A stretch of 64,000 nt of DNA from Hymenobacter qilianensis (GCF_014489555.1 NZ_CP060784.1:3348001-3412000); one strand, 5' to 3'. Positions 47,134 through 56,161 are shown, numbered from the stretch's first letter. Translations and numbers: made by a program. Notes: generated by a model from the sequence alone, not told the origin.

Positions 47134-48681
47134 ATGCTGCTCACTATTACTACCACTCACCAGCCCGCCACCGATCTGGGCTACCTGCTACACAAGAATC
47201 CGGCGCGCCTGCAATCGGTGGACATTGCCTACGGGCAGGCCCACATCTTTTATCCCGAAGCCACTGCGGAGCGGTGCACGGCTGCTCTACTGCTCGACAT
47301 AGATCCGGTGGCGCTGGTGCGCAACCACCGCGGCTGGGCCGGCGAAGGCTTTGCTCTGGAGCAATACGTGAATGATAGGCCCTATGCTGCTTCCTCTTTT
47401 ATGAGCACGGCCCTGGTTAAAGCCTTCAACACGGCCATGAACGGCACCTGCAAAGACCGCCCCGACCTGCCCGACACGCTTCTGCCCCTAGAAGCCACCG
47501 TAGCCGCCCTGCCTGCCGCCAACGCCAGCCAGCTCCAACGCCTTTTTGCCCCCCTGGGCTACGAAATCGAAACGGAAGCCCACCCGCTCGACCCCACCGT
47601 GCCGCAGTGGGGCGACAGCCGCTACTTCACGCTCCGCCTGCGCCACCCGGCCCTGCGTCTGCGCGATTTGCTGAGCCACCTCTACGTGCTCATCTCCGTC
47701 CTCGACAACGATAAGCACTACTACATCGGGCAGGCCGAGGCCGACAAACTCCTGCACCGCGGCGCCGACTGGCTGCCCCAGCACCCCGACCGCGAATTTA
47801 TCACGCGCCGCTACCTGCGAAATCTGCGCGAGTATGTGGACCCCACGCTTGAACGGCTGCTGGCAGGGGAGGTTGACCTTACGATTACGACGGCCTCACC
47901 CCCTAGCCCCCTCTCCCAAAGAGAGGGGGAACTAGATTCTAGTATTTCTAGCTCTAGTTTAACTTCTGGCCTATCTGATCTAGAATTAGCTTTAAAAGCT
48001 AGTCCCCCCTCTCCTTGGGACTCTGCGCTTAAAGCAGATGCGGGGCTAGGGGGTGAGGCCGTCGTTGAACAAGCCGAGAAGCAAAGCCTCCACGACCACC
48101 GCCTCGACCGCGTAGCCGAAGAAATCCGACGCCTCGGAGCCAAGCGCGTGCTCGACTTGGGCTGCGGCGAAGGCAAGCTGGTACGTCGGCTGCTTAAAAT
48201 TCCGCACGTGGAGCACATTCTGGGCATGGACGTGTCGCACCGCGAGCTGCAACGCGCCCACGAGCGCCTGCACATCCTAGAAATGCCCCCCAAGCAGCGC
48301 GAGCGACTCACGCTGGTGCAAGGCTCCCTGCTCTACCACGACCCGCGCCTCAGCGGCTACGACGCGGCGGCCGTCGTCGAAGTCATCGAGCACCTCGACG
48401 AAAACCGGCTGGCGGCGTTTGAGCAGGTGGTATTCGCCCGCGCCCGCCCTGGCGCCGTGCTCGTCACCACGCCCAACGCCGACTACAACCAGCGTTACGA
48501 AACCCTATCTGCCGGGGAGTTCCGTCACCAAGACCACCGCTTCGAGTGGACGCGGGCGCAGTTCGCGGCTTGGGCGGCGGGAGTTGCTGAGCGCCACGGC
48601 TACCGCGTGCGCGTGGAACCGCTAGGGCCGGAGGCGGAAGAAGTAGGGGCGCCTTCGCAGTTGGCGGTGTTTGAGCGGTAA
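47134..48681 (+). CDS. hen1: Hen1 3'-terminal RNA ribose 2'-O-methyltransferase
   Basis: A 515-residue RNA-repair methyltransferase. Bacterial Hen1 marks the 3' end of RNA broken by ribotoxins with a 2'-O-methyl group before Pnkp seals it. Residues 1-240 are the Hen1-specific N-terminal domain (ATDLGYLLHKNPARLQSVDI, QAHIFYPEAT); residues ~325-515 are the methyltransferase, with SAM motif VLDLGCGEGKLV and the metal-binding EVIEHLDE and FRHQDHRFEW. Between them, residues ~251-311 come from an in-frame palindromic insertion and look disordered (Ser-rich). pnkp lies 4.1 kb downstream, not adjacent as in most species. Confidence 0.93.
   Translation: MLLTITTTHQPATDLGYLLHKNPARLQSVDIAYGQAHIFYPEATAERCTAALLLDIDPVALVRNHRGWAGEGFALEQYVNDRPYAASSFMSTALVKAFNTAMNGTCKDRPDLPDTLLPLEATVAALPAANASQLQRLFAPLGYEIETEAHPLDPTVPQWGDSRYFTLRLRHPALRLRDLLSHLYVLISVLDNDKHYYIGQAEADKLLHRGADWLPQHPDREFITRRYLRNLREYVDPTLERLLAGEVDLTITTASPPSPLSQREGELDSSISSSSLTSGLSDLELALKASPPSPWDSALKADAGLGGEAVVEQAEKQSLHDHRLDRVAEEIRRLGAKRVLDLGCGEGKLVRRLLKIPHVEHILGMDVSHRELQRAHERLHILEMPPKQRERLTLVQGSLLYHDPRLSGYDAAAVVEVIEHLDENRLAAFEQVVFARARPGAVLVTTPNADYNQRYETLSAGEFRHQDHRFEWTRAQFAAWAAGVAERHGYRVRVEPLGPEAEEVGAPSQLAVFER
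47887..48065. repeat. In-frame palindromic insertion inside hen1
   Basis: Perfect 24-base inverted arms (47887-47910 and 48042-48065, ACGACGGCCTCACCCCCTAG and mirror) flank a 130-bp middle that itself holds mirrored CTCTCCC/GGGAG words and is AT-rich. The whole piece keeps the hen1 frame open and adds about 60 residues at the junction of the two domains, where an insert would do least harm. The sequence resembles intergenic palindromic elements seen in other bacteria with CCTAGCCCCCTC-type ends. Confidence 0.85.
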
Positions 48682-48699
48682 ATAATTTTTTACATGGAA

Positions 48700-49269
48700 T
48701 TATGATGTTCCGTTAACTTGTAGATCAGACAGCTTATTTTTAGTAAGGTTAACATTGACTTCCCAATAATAACTTCCACCATCAAATACTGTTGAATAAT
48801 CAGAATCGTATTTAAGTCTTGTATCTAGTGAGCCTCTTATCTTGTCAACAAGAGTATATTCATCCCAATGAAAATTGATATGTATTATCTTGTCTCCCTT
48901 TTTATTAACGAATCCTACATACTGTCTAAAATATTTATTTAAATTTTTATGAATTATCGGATTATCATCTGATTGATTCATGCGACTCCTATTTACGAAC
49001 TGTAGTTTTCTTGATAAGATATATTCTGCCTCTTGTAACTCCTCTAATGTTGGTGTAAACCTTTTTAGAGAATCAATATCTGATACATGTAATAAAGTAA
49101 AAGGATATTTATAAGTGAAAATAGTTCCTCTGAAATTGTTACTCTTCACGCCTAATAGTGTAGTCTTACTAGTATCAAAAACTTCTATTGTTATTTTGTG
49201 ATTAATTAATCTTGGTTTACAAGATGAAAATAAAAACAGTATGACCAGGGTTAAATGCTCGATTCTCAT
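48700..49269 (-). CDS. AT-rich lipoprotein of unknown function
   Basis: A 189-residue lipoprotein. The ATG at 49269 is chosen because it precedes a lipobox signal (RIEHLTLVILFLFSSC); the frame extends into the neighbouring GH97 gene but that part is not real. Domain content is unrecognised; the end is beta-rich (SYYWEVNVNLTKNKLSDLQV). The gene is markedly AT-rich compared with its neighbours, a hint of recent gain. It converges with hen1 at 18 bp. Confidence 0.75.
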   Translation of the reverse strand: MRIEHLTLVILFLFSSCKPRLINHKITIEVFDTSKTTLLGVKSNNFRGTIFTYKYPFTLLHVSDIDSLKRFTPTLEELQEAEYILSRKLQFVNRSRMNQSDDNPIIHKNLNKYFRQYVGFVNKKGDKIIHINFHWDEYTLVDKIRGSLDTRLKYDSDYSTVFDGGSYYWEVNVNLTKNKLSDLQVNGTS

Positions 49270-49313
49270 TATATAGATTTTTACTATTGAGTTGACTGCA
49301 TAATAAGCTGCTC

Positions 49314-51251
49314 TCAATTCAACTCCAGCACAAATCCGCCGCGCGCCTTTACCGGCAGTGTGAGCGCCGTGCCCGTAAAGCTGCGGGTGCTGAAGTCGCG
49401 GTTGGTGGTGCCGTCGGTGATGAGGGTGCCGCCTTTGGTAGCGCCCAGCTTGGATAGGTCGAGGGTGATGGTGCGGTCGGTGGGGGTGCCGTTGATGCCG
49501 GCCACGTACCATTTGTTGTTGGCTTTGCGGGCCACCACGGCGTACTCGCCGGGAAAACCGTCCAGAAACTTCACGTCGTCCCAGCTGGGGGGCAAATTCC
49601 GCATAAAGTTCACCACGTAGGGCGGCTGCTTTTGCATGCCTTCCGGCACTTCCACGTAGTGCTGAATGCCCGATTGAAACAGCACCGAAAGCGCCAGCTC
49701 GAAGCCGTTGGTGGTAAGGCGGTTAACCTTTGGGATTTCGGAAAAGCAGACGGGCGTAAAATCCATGGGGCCCACGGCGTTGCGAGTGAAGGGCAGCATC
49801 GCGCAGTGCGTGGACTGATCATCGGCATCGGCCTGGGCGAAGGTCAGAAACTCGAAGCCGCGGACAGCTTCCATAGTCATCAGGTGGGGATAGGTGCGTG
49901 TCCAGCCGCGGGGGATGGTAGTGCCGTGAAAGTTCACCAACAGCTTAGCCTGGGCCGCATCGTCCAAGAGGTCCTGGTAGTAGCCCATCATCGACTGCCC
50001 GTCGCCGCCGAAGAAGTCGATTTTCACACCTTTGATACCCATTTGCTGCAAGCGGGCAAACTCCTTTTTGCGCGTTGCCGGGTCAAAAAGCACGTTTATG
50101 GGCGTCTGGGGGGCTTTATTCCAACTGCCGTTGGAGTTGTACCAAAGCAGCAGGTCCACGTTTTTGGTGCGGGCATAGGTGGCCAGCTCCGTCATTTTAT
50201 CGTACCCGATTTGCTTGTCCCACAGGGCATCAATCAGGCAGTAGCGCCACTTCATGTCGGCCGCGTAATCGACGAAGCGCTTCTGCACATCATACACCGT
50301 GGCCTCGTCCTTCAGCAAAGCCCAGCTCCAGGAGGCCTTGCCCGGCTGGATAAAGGCGGTATCCTTGATTTTAGCGGGCGCACTCACGTCGGTCGTCAGC
50401 GTCGACTCGACGATAGTGCCCAGCGTGGAACCCACCACCAGCACGCGCCACGGCGTGCTCCACGGCAGCGTCGACTCGGGCGCGGTGCTCGCCGTGGGCG
50501 TGGTGCCTTCGCGCTCCTGGGCAAAGGCGATGCTGTACTCGCCGTCGGGCGAAAGATGGGCCAGGTGGGTGCCCCCATAGCTGCGGTCCATGCCCGCTTC
50601 CGTCAGCAACACCCAGTGCCCGGCCGCCTGAAACAGCGCCGGAAACGACCAGCCTTGCCCCAAACTCGATGGGGTGCCGGCCGCCAAGCCCAGCTTGTAT
50701 TTTTCCTCGTAAGAAGGCTGGGTATTCGACCAGCCCGTTTGGGCTACCGCGTGCGGATGCAGCCAGCCTTTGGCTGCGGCTGGCAGCTTAAAAGTGGTCT
50801 TTTCGGCCAGAATCCGCTGTTTCTCCTTGGATTTGCCCCCCAGCGCATACCGAAATGCTACCCCGTCGTTCGACACCTGAAACACCACGCTGAGCGTGCG
50901 CCCTTGGCTGCCCAAAAACGCAATTTCGCGCCGATTGGCCTGGTAGCGGCAGGCCGAGCGCTTGTCATTGGTGAGGGTGTAGCTGTCGGAAACGGGAGTG
51001 GTTTTGCCCGCGCTGCTCAGCTTGAGATTCTGAGTTAAGTCAGCATCGGCCAGCTGCAAACCCAGGCGGGAAGGTCCGATCAGCTTCGTTTGTCGATAAG
51101 CCACCGAATACGTGGGCACGCCCTGGTCTGTGACGCTGACCGTGACTTGCACCGCGCCGTCGGGGCTGGTCACGAGAATGGGCTCGGGTGGGCCGGCCTG
51201 GGCCAGTATAGTTGTCAGGAATAGCACGAAACACAAGGAGGCTTTCAGCAT
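49314..51251 (-). CDS. Glycoside hydrolase family 97 enzyme
   Basis: A 645-residue exported enzyme of the GH97 family (SusB-like alpha-glucosidases and alpha-galactosidases of Bacteroidota). The signal peptide is LCFVLFLTTILAQAGP. The N-terminal beta-sandwich (SPDGAVQVTVSVTDQGVPTY) leads to the barrel with YCLIDALWDK, VDLLLWYNSNGSWNK and IKGVKIDFFGGDGQSMMGYY; a glutamate in MTMEAVRGFEF is the probable catalytic residue, and the C-terminal domain ends at ELN. GH97 members act on starch-derived or galactosyl oligosaccharides in the periplasm. The motif occurs as LPPSW, NKAPQ and LGGKS. Confidence 0.92.
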   Translation of the reverse strand: MLKASLCFVLFLTTILAQAGPPEPILVTSPDGAVQVTVSVTDQGVPTYSVAYRQTKLIGPSRLGLQLADADLTQNLKLSSAGKTTPVSDSYTLTNDKRSACRYQANRREIAFLGSQGRTLSVVFQVSNDGVAFRYALGGKSKEKQRILAEKTTFKLPAAAKGWLHPHAVAQTGWSNTQPSYEEKYKLGLAAGTPSSLGQGWSFPALFQAAGHWVLLTEAGMDRSYGGTHLAHLSPDGEYSIAFAQEREGTTPTASTAPESTLPWSTPWRVLVVGSTLGTIVESTLTTDVSAPAKIKDTAFIQPGKASWSWALLKDEATVYDVQKRFVDYAADMKWRYCLIDALWDKQIGYDKMTELATYARTKNVDLLLWYNSNGSWNKAPQTPINVLFDPATRKKEFARLQQMGIKGVKIDFFGGDGQSMMGYYQDLLDDAAQAKLLVNFHGTTIPRGWTRTYPHLMTMEAVRGFEFLTFAQADADDQSTHCAMLPFTRNAVGPMDFTPVCFSEIPKVNRLTTNGFELALSVLFQSGIQHYVEVPEGMQKQPPYVVNFMRNLPPSWDDVKFLDGFPGEYAVVARKANNKWYVAGINGTPTDRTITLDLSKLGATKGGTLITDGTTNRDFSTRSFTGTALTLPVKARGGFVLELN

Positions 51252-51494
51252 AAATGCAAACAGATAGGGGAGGCAGAATGATAGCGCGCGGGCGTACCCG
51301 CCGGGCTAAGGTAAGGCGCCTTTACTGTCTGTTCAGCATACGCAGCATTTTGCCTCATCCTTCCCGGTGCACAATTGTGCTGGGCTGGGTCAGCTGTTTG
51401 CCAAGGTCGCTTTTAATATGAAGCGGCCTGCTTATTTTATCGCTTTTAATAAATTGTTGGACTTTGATATTTTCCCAGATAATTAATTTGTCCT

Positions 51495-52748
51495 CTACTC
51501 TCGTAATGGCGCGAATATCCCGTCCTGAGAAATAACAAAGCCCAAGCTGCCATTATTATTCCAGCAGTAAGAAAACATAGAGCAGTGCCGGGTGCCAAAT
51601 TGATTAGAACTTACGGCCGTTATTTTGTCGTCGCTCACCGTGGCGCTTTTGGCCACATACACATACGGCGGCATGGGCTTAGACCGAATAACGGTGCCGA
51701 AACCTTTAACTTTTAAATCAGTGGTGAGCACGACTAAGCCATCAATACAGGAAAGGGAAGAAATAAACCGGATAGCGCCTTTTATTTCATCACTCGTCTC
51801 ATTTTTTTGCGCTTCTGATACGTTTTCGCTTACGTACAACGATACCGGAAGTAAATTTTTCTCATCTCTTGAGAACTGATCGGCTATGGCATTTGAGTAT
51901 TTATAATGCGAGATATTTAGCTGAATATAATTTACAATTGCCTTAAATAATCGGTCGTATGATAGTTCGTGCTTCACAATTAAACCGGCTTTTTTATAGG
52001 GTGTCATCAAAAAAGCCCCCCCGTGATGATAATTCTGGCTTTTAAGTAGAATGCGAGATAATGATTGAATAATAGATGTTTCTATGTACTCGTCCCAGTC
52101 CTTGGGATCTTCATCTTTATAATATTTATTAATATAACTCCGTATGGCCTTTTTGTAAGGCTCAGAAAACGACTTTAATATTTTATTGACGGTTCCTTTT
52201 CTGAAAACATCGACATAATTACTGATCAGCGTATTCTGTTTTAAGGTGGCAATCAGCTCATAATCGAGCATTACATGAATGCTTCCGATGTCGGATATGG
52301 AAGTCTGGAAAAAACCAGGCTGCTCGGAGCCTGACTCGGTTTCGTAGTTGAGAAAGTCTTGGTAGTGAACCGCTTGGTCAATCATTCCCCAGATATACAG
52401 CTCATTATTGGCGTCGTAGTACACGGCCAGCGACGAGCTCCAGGGGTCGGCTGCTTTCGACAGCTTCACGATGTTCTTGACGGTGAAGGGAATGCGCTTG
52501 CGGAAGTGGATATAATTCCAGCGGTCGGCCACGATGCGTTCCGGCGGGCTGGGGTCGGGGTCTGCAGGGTCGATAAAGGTGACCGTGACCTTAATCAGCT
52601 GGCCTTCTTCTGTTTTGAGGCTGGTAAAAAACAGGTTTTCGAACAGATGAGTTAATATGCTCTCGCTGGGCTGCGGATAATTCGTCTTCGCTAGCTTCTT
52701 GTATACAAGCCTGGCCAAATCATGATAAGTGGAGTTTAAATGTGCCAT
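51495..52748 (-). CDS. Protein with C-terminal DAC-like (diadenylate-cyclase-fold) sensor domain
   Basis: A 417-residue soluble protein. The last ~100 residues look like a DisA_N/DAC fold: CIDGLVVLTTDLKVKGFG near 334 and GTRHCSMFSY near 385 parallel the DGA and GTRHR motifs of diadenylate cyclases, followed by GFVISQDG. The Arg-rich catalytic motif is altered (RHC for RHR) and the N-terminal ~300 residues are long, so it is more like the DAC-related sensor domains (DACNV type) predicted to bind nucleotides than an active cyclase. It starts 79 bp from pnkp on the opposite strand. The 3' half of the gene is AT-rich, the 5' part less so. The DAC assignment is by motif only. Confidence 0.65.
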   Translation of the reverse strand: MAHLNSTYHDLARLVYKKLAKTNYPQPSESILTHLFENLFFTSLKTEEGQLIKVTVTFIDPADPDPSPPERIVADRWNYIHFRKRIPFTVKNIVKLSKAADPWSSSLAVYYDANNELYIWGMIDQAVHYQDFLNYETESGSEQPGFFQTSISDIGSIHVMLDYELIATLKQNTLISNYVDVFRKGTVNKILKSFSEPYKKAIRSYINKYYKDEDPKDWDEYIETSIIQSLSRILLKSQNYHHGGAFLMTPYKKAGLIVKHELSYDRLFKAIVNYIQLNISHYKYSNAIADQFSRDEKNLLPVSLYVSENVSEAQKNETSDEIKGAIRFISSLSCIDGLVVLTTDLKVKGFGTVIRSKPMPPYVYVAKSATVSDDKITAVSSNQFGTRHCSMFSYCWNNNGSLGFVISQDGIFAPLRE

Positions 52749-52827
52749 CGTATCGTGCCGAATAAGCCAGAAACCCGTTAACGTTGCCAAGTAAGCTATT
52801 CCTTAAATATACGCCCGCTTTTTCCTT
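52749..52827. promoter_or_regulatory. Shared divergent promoter region of pnkp and the DAC-like gene
   Basis: Only 79 bp separate the two starts, so promoters of both must lie here and probably overlap. I see no exact TAnnTTTG; an AT-rich TTAAATATAC at 52803 is the best candidate element. Shared regulation of the sensor and the RNA-repair enzyme is plausible. Confidence 0.4.
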
Positions 52828-55587
52828 ATGGCTCTGACTACCCTAAAACTTCCCGAACTCTCGCTGGTCCTGCTCATGGGTACGTCGGGGGCGGGGAAGA
52901 GTACGTTTGCGCGTCGCCTGTTTCGGGCCACCGAAATTGTGTCTTCTGACTACTGCCGGGCGCTGGTAGCCGACGATGAAAACGACCAGTCGGCCACGCC
53001 CGACGCGTTTGCCTTGCTCCAATACCTGGTGGGTGTGCGCCTGAAGCGCGGCCTGCTGACGGTAGTTGATGCAACCAACGTGCAGCCCGAAGCCCGCAAA
53101 GTGCTCGTGCAGCTGGCCCGCGACTACCACGTGCTGCCCACCGCCATTATCCTCGACGTGCCCGACCGCGTAGCCGAGGACCGCAACCAAAACCGTCCCG
53201 AGCGGCGCCACATGCCCCGCCACGTGGTGCCTCAGCAGCGCCAGCAGCTGCGCCGCAGCCTCAAAACGCTCAAGCAGGAAGGCTTCCGGCATATTTTCCA
53301 TCTGCACGGGCCCGAGGAAATAAACGCCGTGCAAGTCATCCAGCGTGACCCGCTTTACAGCAACCGCAAGCACGAAACTGGCCCCTTCGACATCATTGGC
53401 GACGTGCACGGCTGCTACGACGAGCTGGTGCAGCTGCTCGGTAAGCTGGGCTATGCGGTGGAAGAGGAGCCGGTAGTGGATGTGCGCGATTTAGGCGTGC
53501 GGGTGACGCGCCGCGCTGAGGTGGCAGGTGGTAGAGACGCAATATCTTGCGTCTCGTCGTTGAACGACTCGTTGCAGAACAAATCAGATCAAGTCATCCA
53601 ACCTAACAACATCAGCAACGACGAGACGCAAAATATTGCGTCTCTACAACCGTACAAAGGAGCAGCCGAGCGCCGGGTTATATTTCTAGGCGACCTAGTA
53701 GACCGTGGCCCAGCTTCGCCGCAGGTACTGCGCCTCGTCATGCGCATGGTGCAGGATGGCTTAGCCTTATGCGTGCCCGGCAACCACGATATTAAGCTGC
53801 TGCGGCATCTGGGGGGCAAAAATGTGAATGTGCAGCACGGTTTCGCCGAAACGCTGGAGCAACTCGCTGCCGAATCAGATACGTTCAAGAGCCAGGTGCG
53901 GCAGTTTCTGGATGGGCTGGTGAGTCACTATGTGTTGGATGACGGCCGCCTGGTGGTGGCTCACGCGGGCATGCGCGAAGACATGCAGGGCCGCGGTTCG
54001 GGCGCCGTGCGGGCGTTTGCTTTGTTCGGAGAAACGACCGGCGAGATAGACGAATTCGGCTTGCCCGTACGCTACAACTGGGCCTCTGAGTATCGGGGCC
54101 GGGCCATGGTGGTGTACGGCCACACGCCCGTGCCTGAAGCCGAGTGGCTGAATAACACTATTGACATTGATACGGGCTGCGTGTTTGGCGGTCAGCTTAC
54201 GGCCCTGCGCTACCCCGAGCGGGAACTGGTAGCCGTGCCCGCGGCCCGCGTGTACTGCGAGCCGGTGCGCCCGCTGAACTACCGCGCGCTTCAGCTCTTG
54301 GAGGCCACCCAAACCGACCTCTCCGCCCAACAGCAGCACGACGACCTGCTCGACATCCGCGACGTGACCGGCAAGCAAATCATTCGGCCGCGCCTGCTGC
54401 CTTCGGTTACCATTCGGGAGGAAAACGCCATTGCGGCCCTTGAGGTGATGAGCCGGTTTGCTCTTAATCCCAAGTGGCTGCTGTATTTGCCCCCCACCAT
54501 GTCGCCCACCGAAACCTCGCCGCTGCCCGACCTGCTGGAGCATCCCGCCGAGGCCTTCGACTACTTCCGCCGCCAGGGTGTAGAGCGCGTGGTGTGCGAG
54601 GAAAAGCACATGGGCAGCCGCGTAGTGGTAGTATTGGCCCGCGACGAGGACATCGCGCGCCGCCGCTTCGGCATAGTAGGCGAGGGGCCGGGCAAATGCT
54701 ACACCCGCACCGGCCGCAACTTCTTCACTGACCCAACTCTGGAAGCCGCCTTCCTCACCCGCCTGCAAGACGCCCTGCTGGGGGGTAATTTTTGGGAGAA
54801 ATTCCAAACGGACTGGCTCTGCCTCGATGCCGAGCTGCTGCCGTGGTCGGCCAAGGCGCAGGAACTGATCAAGAACCAGTACGCCGCTGTAGCCGCTGCC
54901 GCTGACGCGGCCCTGCCCTTGGCCGAAGCCACGCTAACCCAAGCCGCTACCCGCGGCCTCGACGGCGTGGAAGCCCTGCTGGCCCGCACCTCGGCCCGCC
55001 ACACCGCCGCCACCCACTACGCCGAAGCCTACCGCCGCTACTGCTGGCCAGTCGAAAGTCTGGGCGATTTGCGCCTGGCTCCCTTCCACCTGCTGGCTAC
55101 CGAGGGCCGCACCTACTTCGATAAAGACCACGCCTGGCACATGGAAACTCTGCGCGCCCTCAGCCTCCAGGACCCCGGCCTGCTCCGCGCCACCACCTAC
55201 CACGTAGTAAATCTGCAAGACCCCGCCGCCGTAGAAGCCGCCACCCAGTGGTGGACCGACCTCACCGAAGCCGGCGGCGAAGGCATGGTCGTGAAGCCCT
55301 ACGATTTTATTCCTGCCACCAAAAAAGGCATCCTCCAGCCCGCCCTCAAGTGCCGCGGCCGCGAGTATCTGCGCATCATCTACGGCCCCGACTACCTGCT
55401 GCCCGGCAACCTGGAGCGCCTGAAGGAGCGGGCCGTAAAAGCCAAGCGCAATCTGGCTCTGCGCGAGTTTGCCCTCGGCGTGGAAGGCCTGGAACGCTTC
55501 GTAGCCGGCGCCCCGCTGCGGGAGGTGCACCAGTGTGTGTTTGGTGTGTTGGCGTTGGAAAGTGAGGCTGTAGACCCGCGGCTTTAA
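52828..55587 (+). CDS. pnkp: Pnkp polynucleotide kinase-phosphatase-ligase
   Basis: A 919-residue three-domain RNA-repair enzyme. Kinase: P-loop G18-TSGAGKST (K24), with DATN near 81. Phosphatase (metallophosphoesterase): GDVHGCYDE from 191, FLGDLVDRGP 287-295, PGNHD 317-321, HAGMRE near 379, and YGHTPVPEAE. Adenylyltransferase: the nucleotide-linked lysine is K593 in CEEKHMGSRVVV, and GGEGMVVKPYDF lies further on. It heals the ends of RNA cut by ribotoxins and, with Hen1, reseals them. Residues ~235-276 derive from an in-frame palindromic insertion between phosphatase motifs I and II. Divergent from the DAC-like gene. Confidence 0.96.
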   Translation: MALTTLKLPELSLVLLMGTSGAGKSTFARRLFRATEIVSSDYCRALVADDENDQSATPDAFALLQYLVGVRLKRGLLTVVDATNVQPEARKVLVQLARDYHVLPTAIILDVPDRVAEDRNQNRPERRHMPRHVVPQQRQQLRRSLKTLKQEGFRHIFHLHGPEEINAVQVIQRDPLYSNRKHETGPFDIIGDVHGCYDELVQLLGKLGYAVEEEPVVDVRDLGVRVTRRAEVAGGRDAISCVSSLNDSLQNKSDQVIQPNNISNDETQNIASLQPYKGAAERRVIFLGDLVDRGPASPQVLRLVMRMVQDGLALCVPGNHDIKLLRHLGGKNVNVQHGFAETLEQLAAESDTFKSQVRQFLDGLVSHYVLDDGRLVVAHAGMREDMQGRGSGAVRAFALFGETTGEIDEFGLPVRYNWASEYRGRAMVVYGHTPVPEAEWLNNTIDIDTGCVFGGQLTALRYPERELVAVPAARVYCEPVRPLNYRALQLLEATQTDLSAQQQHDDLLDIRDVTGKQIIRPRLLPSVTIREENAIAALEVMSRFALNPKWLLYLPPTMSPTETSPLPDLLEHPAEAFDYFRRQGVERVVCEEKHMGSRVVVVLARDEDIARRRFGIVGEGPGKCYTRTGRNFFTDPTLEAAFLTRLQDALLGGNFWEKFQTDWLCLDAELLPWSAKAQELIKNQYAAVAAAADAALPLAEATLTQAATRGLDGVEALLARTSARHTAATHYAEAYRRYCWPVESLGDLRLAPFHLLATEGRTYFDKDHAWHMETLRALSLQDPGLLRATTYHVVNLQDPAAVEAATQWWTDLTEAGGEGMVVKPYDFIPATKKGILQPALKCRGREYLRIIYGPDYLLPGNLERLKERAVKAKRNLALREFALGVEGLERFVAGAPLREVHQCVFGVLALESEAVDPRL
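53528..53650. repeat. In-frame palindromic insertion inside pnkp
   Basis: Left arm GTAGAGACGCAATATCTTGC (53531 on) and its mirror, ending GCGTCTCTACAAC near 53650, flank a ~50-bp AT-rich middle. Each arm is itself a palindrome (GAGACGCAA-TTGCGTCTC). The insert stays in frame and encodes a polar, Ser/Asn-rich loop (CVSSLNDSLQNKSDQV) between the phosphatase motifs GDVHG and GDLVDRG. It is a different family from the insert in hen1. Confidence 0.85.
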
Positions 55588-55663
55588 TTCAGCACGGTCA
55601 TACTTGCTTGCGGCGTTGGTGTGGCCCGACTGCAATTGAATTATAGAACTAACCGTGTAGGAT

Positions 55664-56161
55664 TTATTGTAAATAAATCCTGTCTCGTATTACAAACGCC
55701 GTATCAGTTCCTTTGTGGGTAGAAGTATAATCAATCTTAAAAGCACACCGCCAGATCAAAGATTGATTGTGTGTATACTGAGTATTCGGCTTTGGTTGGA
55801 TGGTAAAATAACAAGTATCGAACTTTAATTCTGATTGAATTACCACTATATCAGGATCGTCTTCAAGTTGGAAATTAGTATGTAGGTAACTACTGATTCC
55901 GTTTCTCTTCGCTATTCTATAAAATGCATCAGAACCCATATATACTTTCCTTCTGTAGGGTTTCTGCTCAGCTATTGAAATGGTGTCTGGATTAGAGCCA
56001 TAGAGACGAGGGCTTTCAAGATGGATAAACTCGTGGACTTTATCGTCTGAAGACTTTTCTATAATAGGGCTATCTATCGGCTCTTCCCTAGACTTATCGG
56101 AGCATGATGTTACTATAGCTAAAACGATAGTTGAGGCTACAAATGAAAATGGTTTGATCAT
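55664..56161 (-). CDS. AT-rich lipoprotein of unknown function
   Basis: A 165-residue lipoprotein: signal KPFSFVASTIVLAIVTSC with lipobox, then a polar stretch (SDKSREEPIDSPIIEKSSDD) and a beta-rich domain (YRRKVYMGSDAFYRIAKRNG). I do not recognise the family. Like the lipoprotein at 48700-49269 it is AT-rich and lies next to the RNA-repair genes (76 bp from the end of pnkp, opposite strand), suggesting late arrival. Confidence 0.75.
   Translation of the reverse strand: MIKPFSFVASTIVLAIVTSCSDKSREEPIDSPIIEKSSDDKVHEFIHLESPRLYGSNPDTISIAEQKPYRRKVYMGSDAFYRIAKRNGISSYLHTNFQLEDDPDIVVIQSELKFDTCYFTIQPKPNTQYTHNQSLIWRCAFKIDYTSTHKGTDTAFVIRDRIYLQ

Noticed and set aside
49632-51038. 468-codon plus-strand frame opposite GH97
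   Set aside because: Antisense shadow; GH97 motifs on the other strand are clear.
53815-53826. Frameshift at the G6 run in pnkp
   Set aside because: The frame is correct through LGGKNVN and on to the end; this run has the full six bases.
47134-55587. Complete anti-phage island
   Set aside because: Pnkp/Hen1 repair RNA damage and the DAC-like protein may sense nucleotides, but no toxin, nuclease effector or integrase is visible, so a defence island is not supported.
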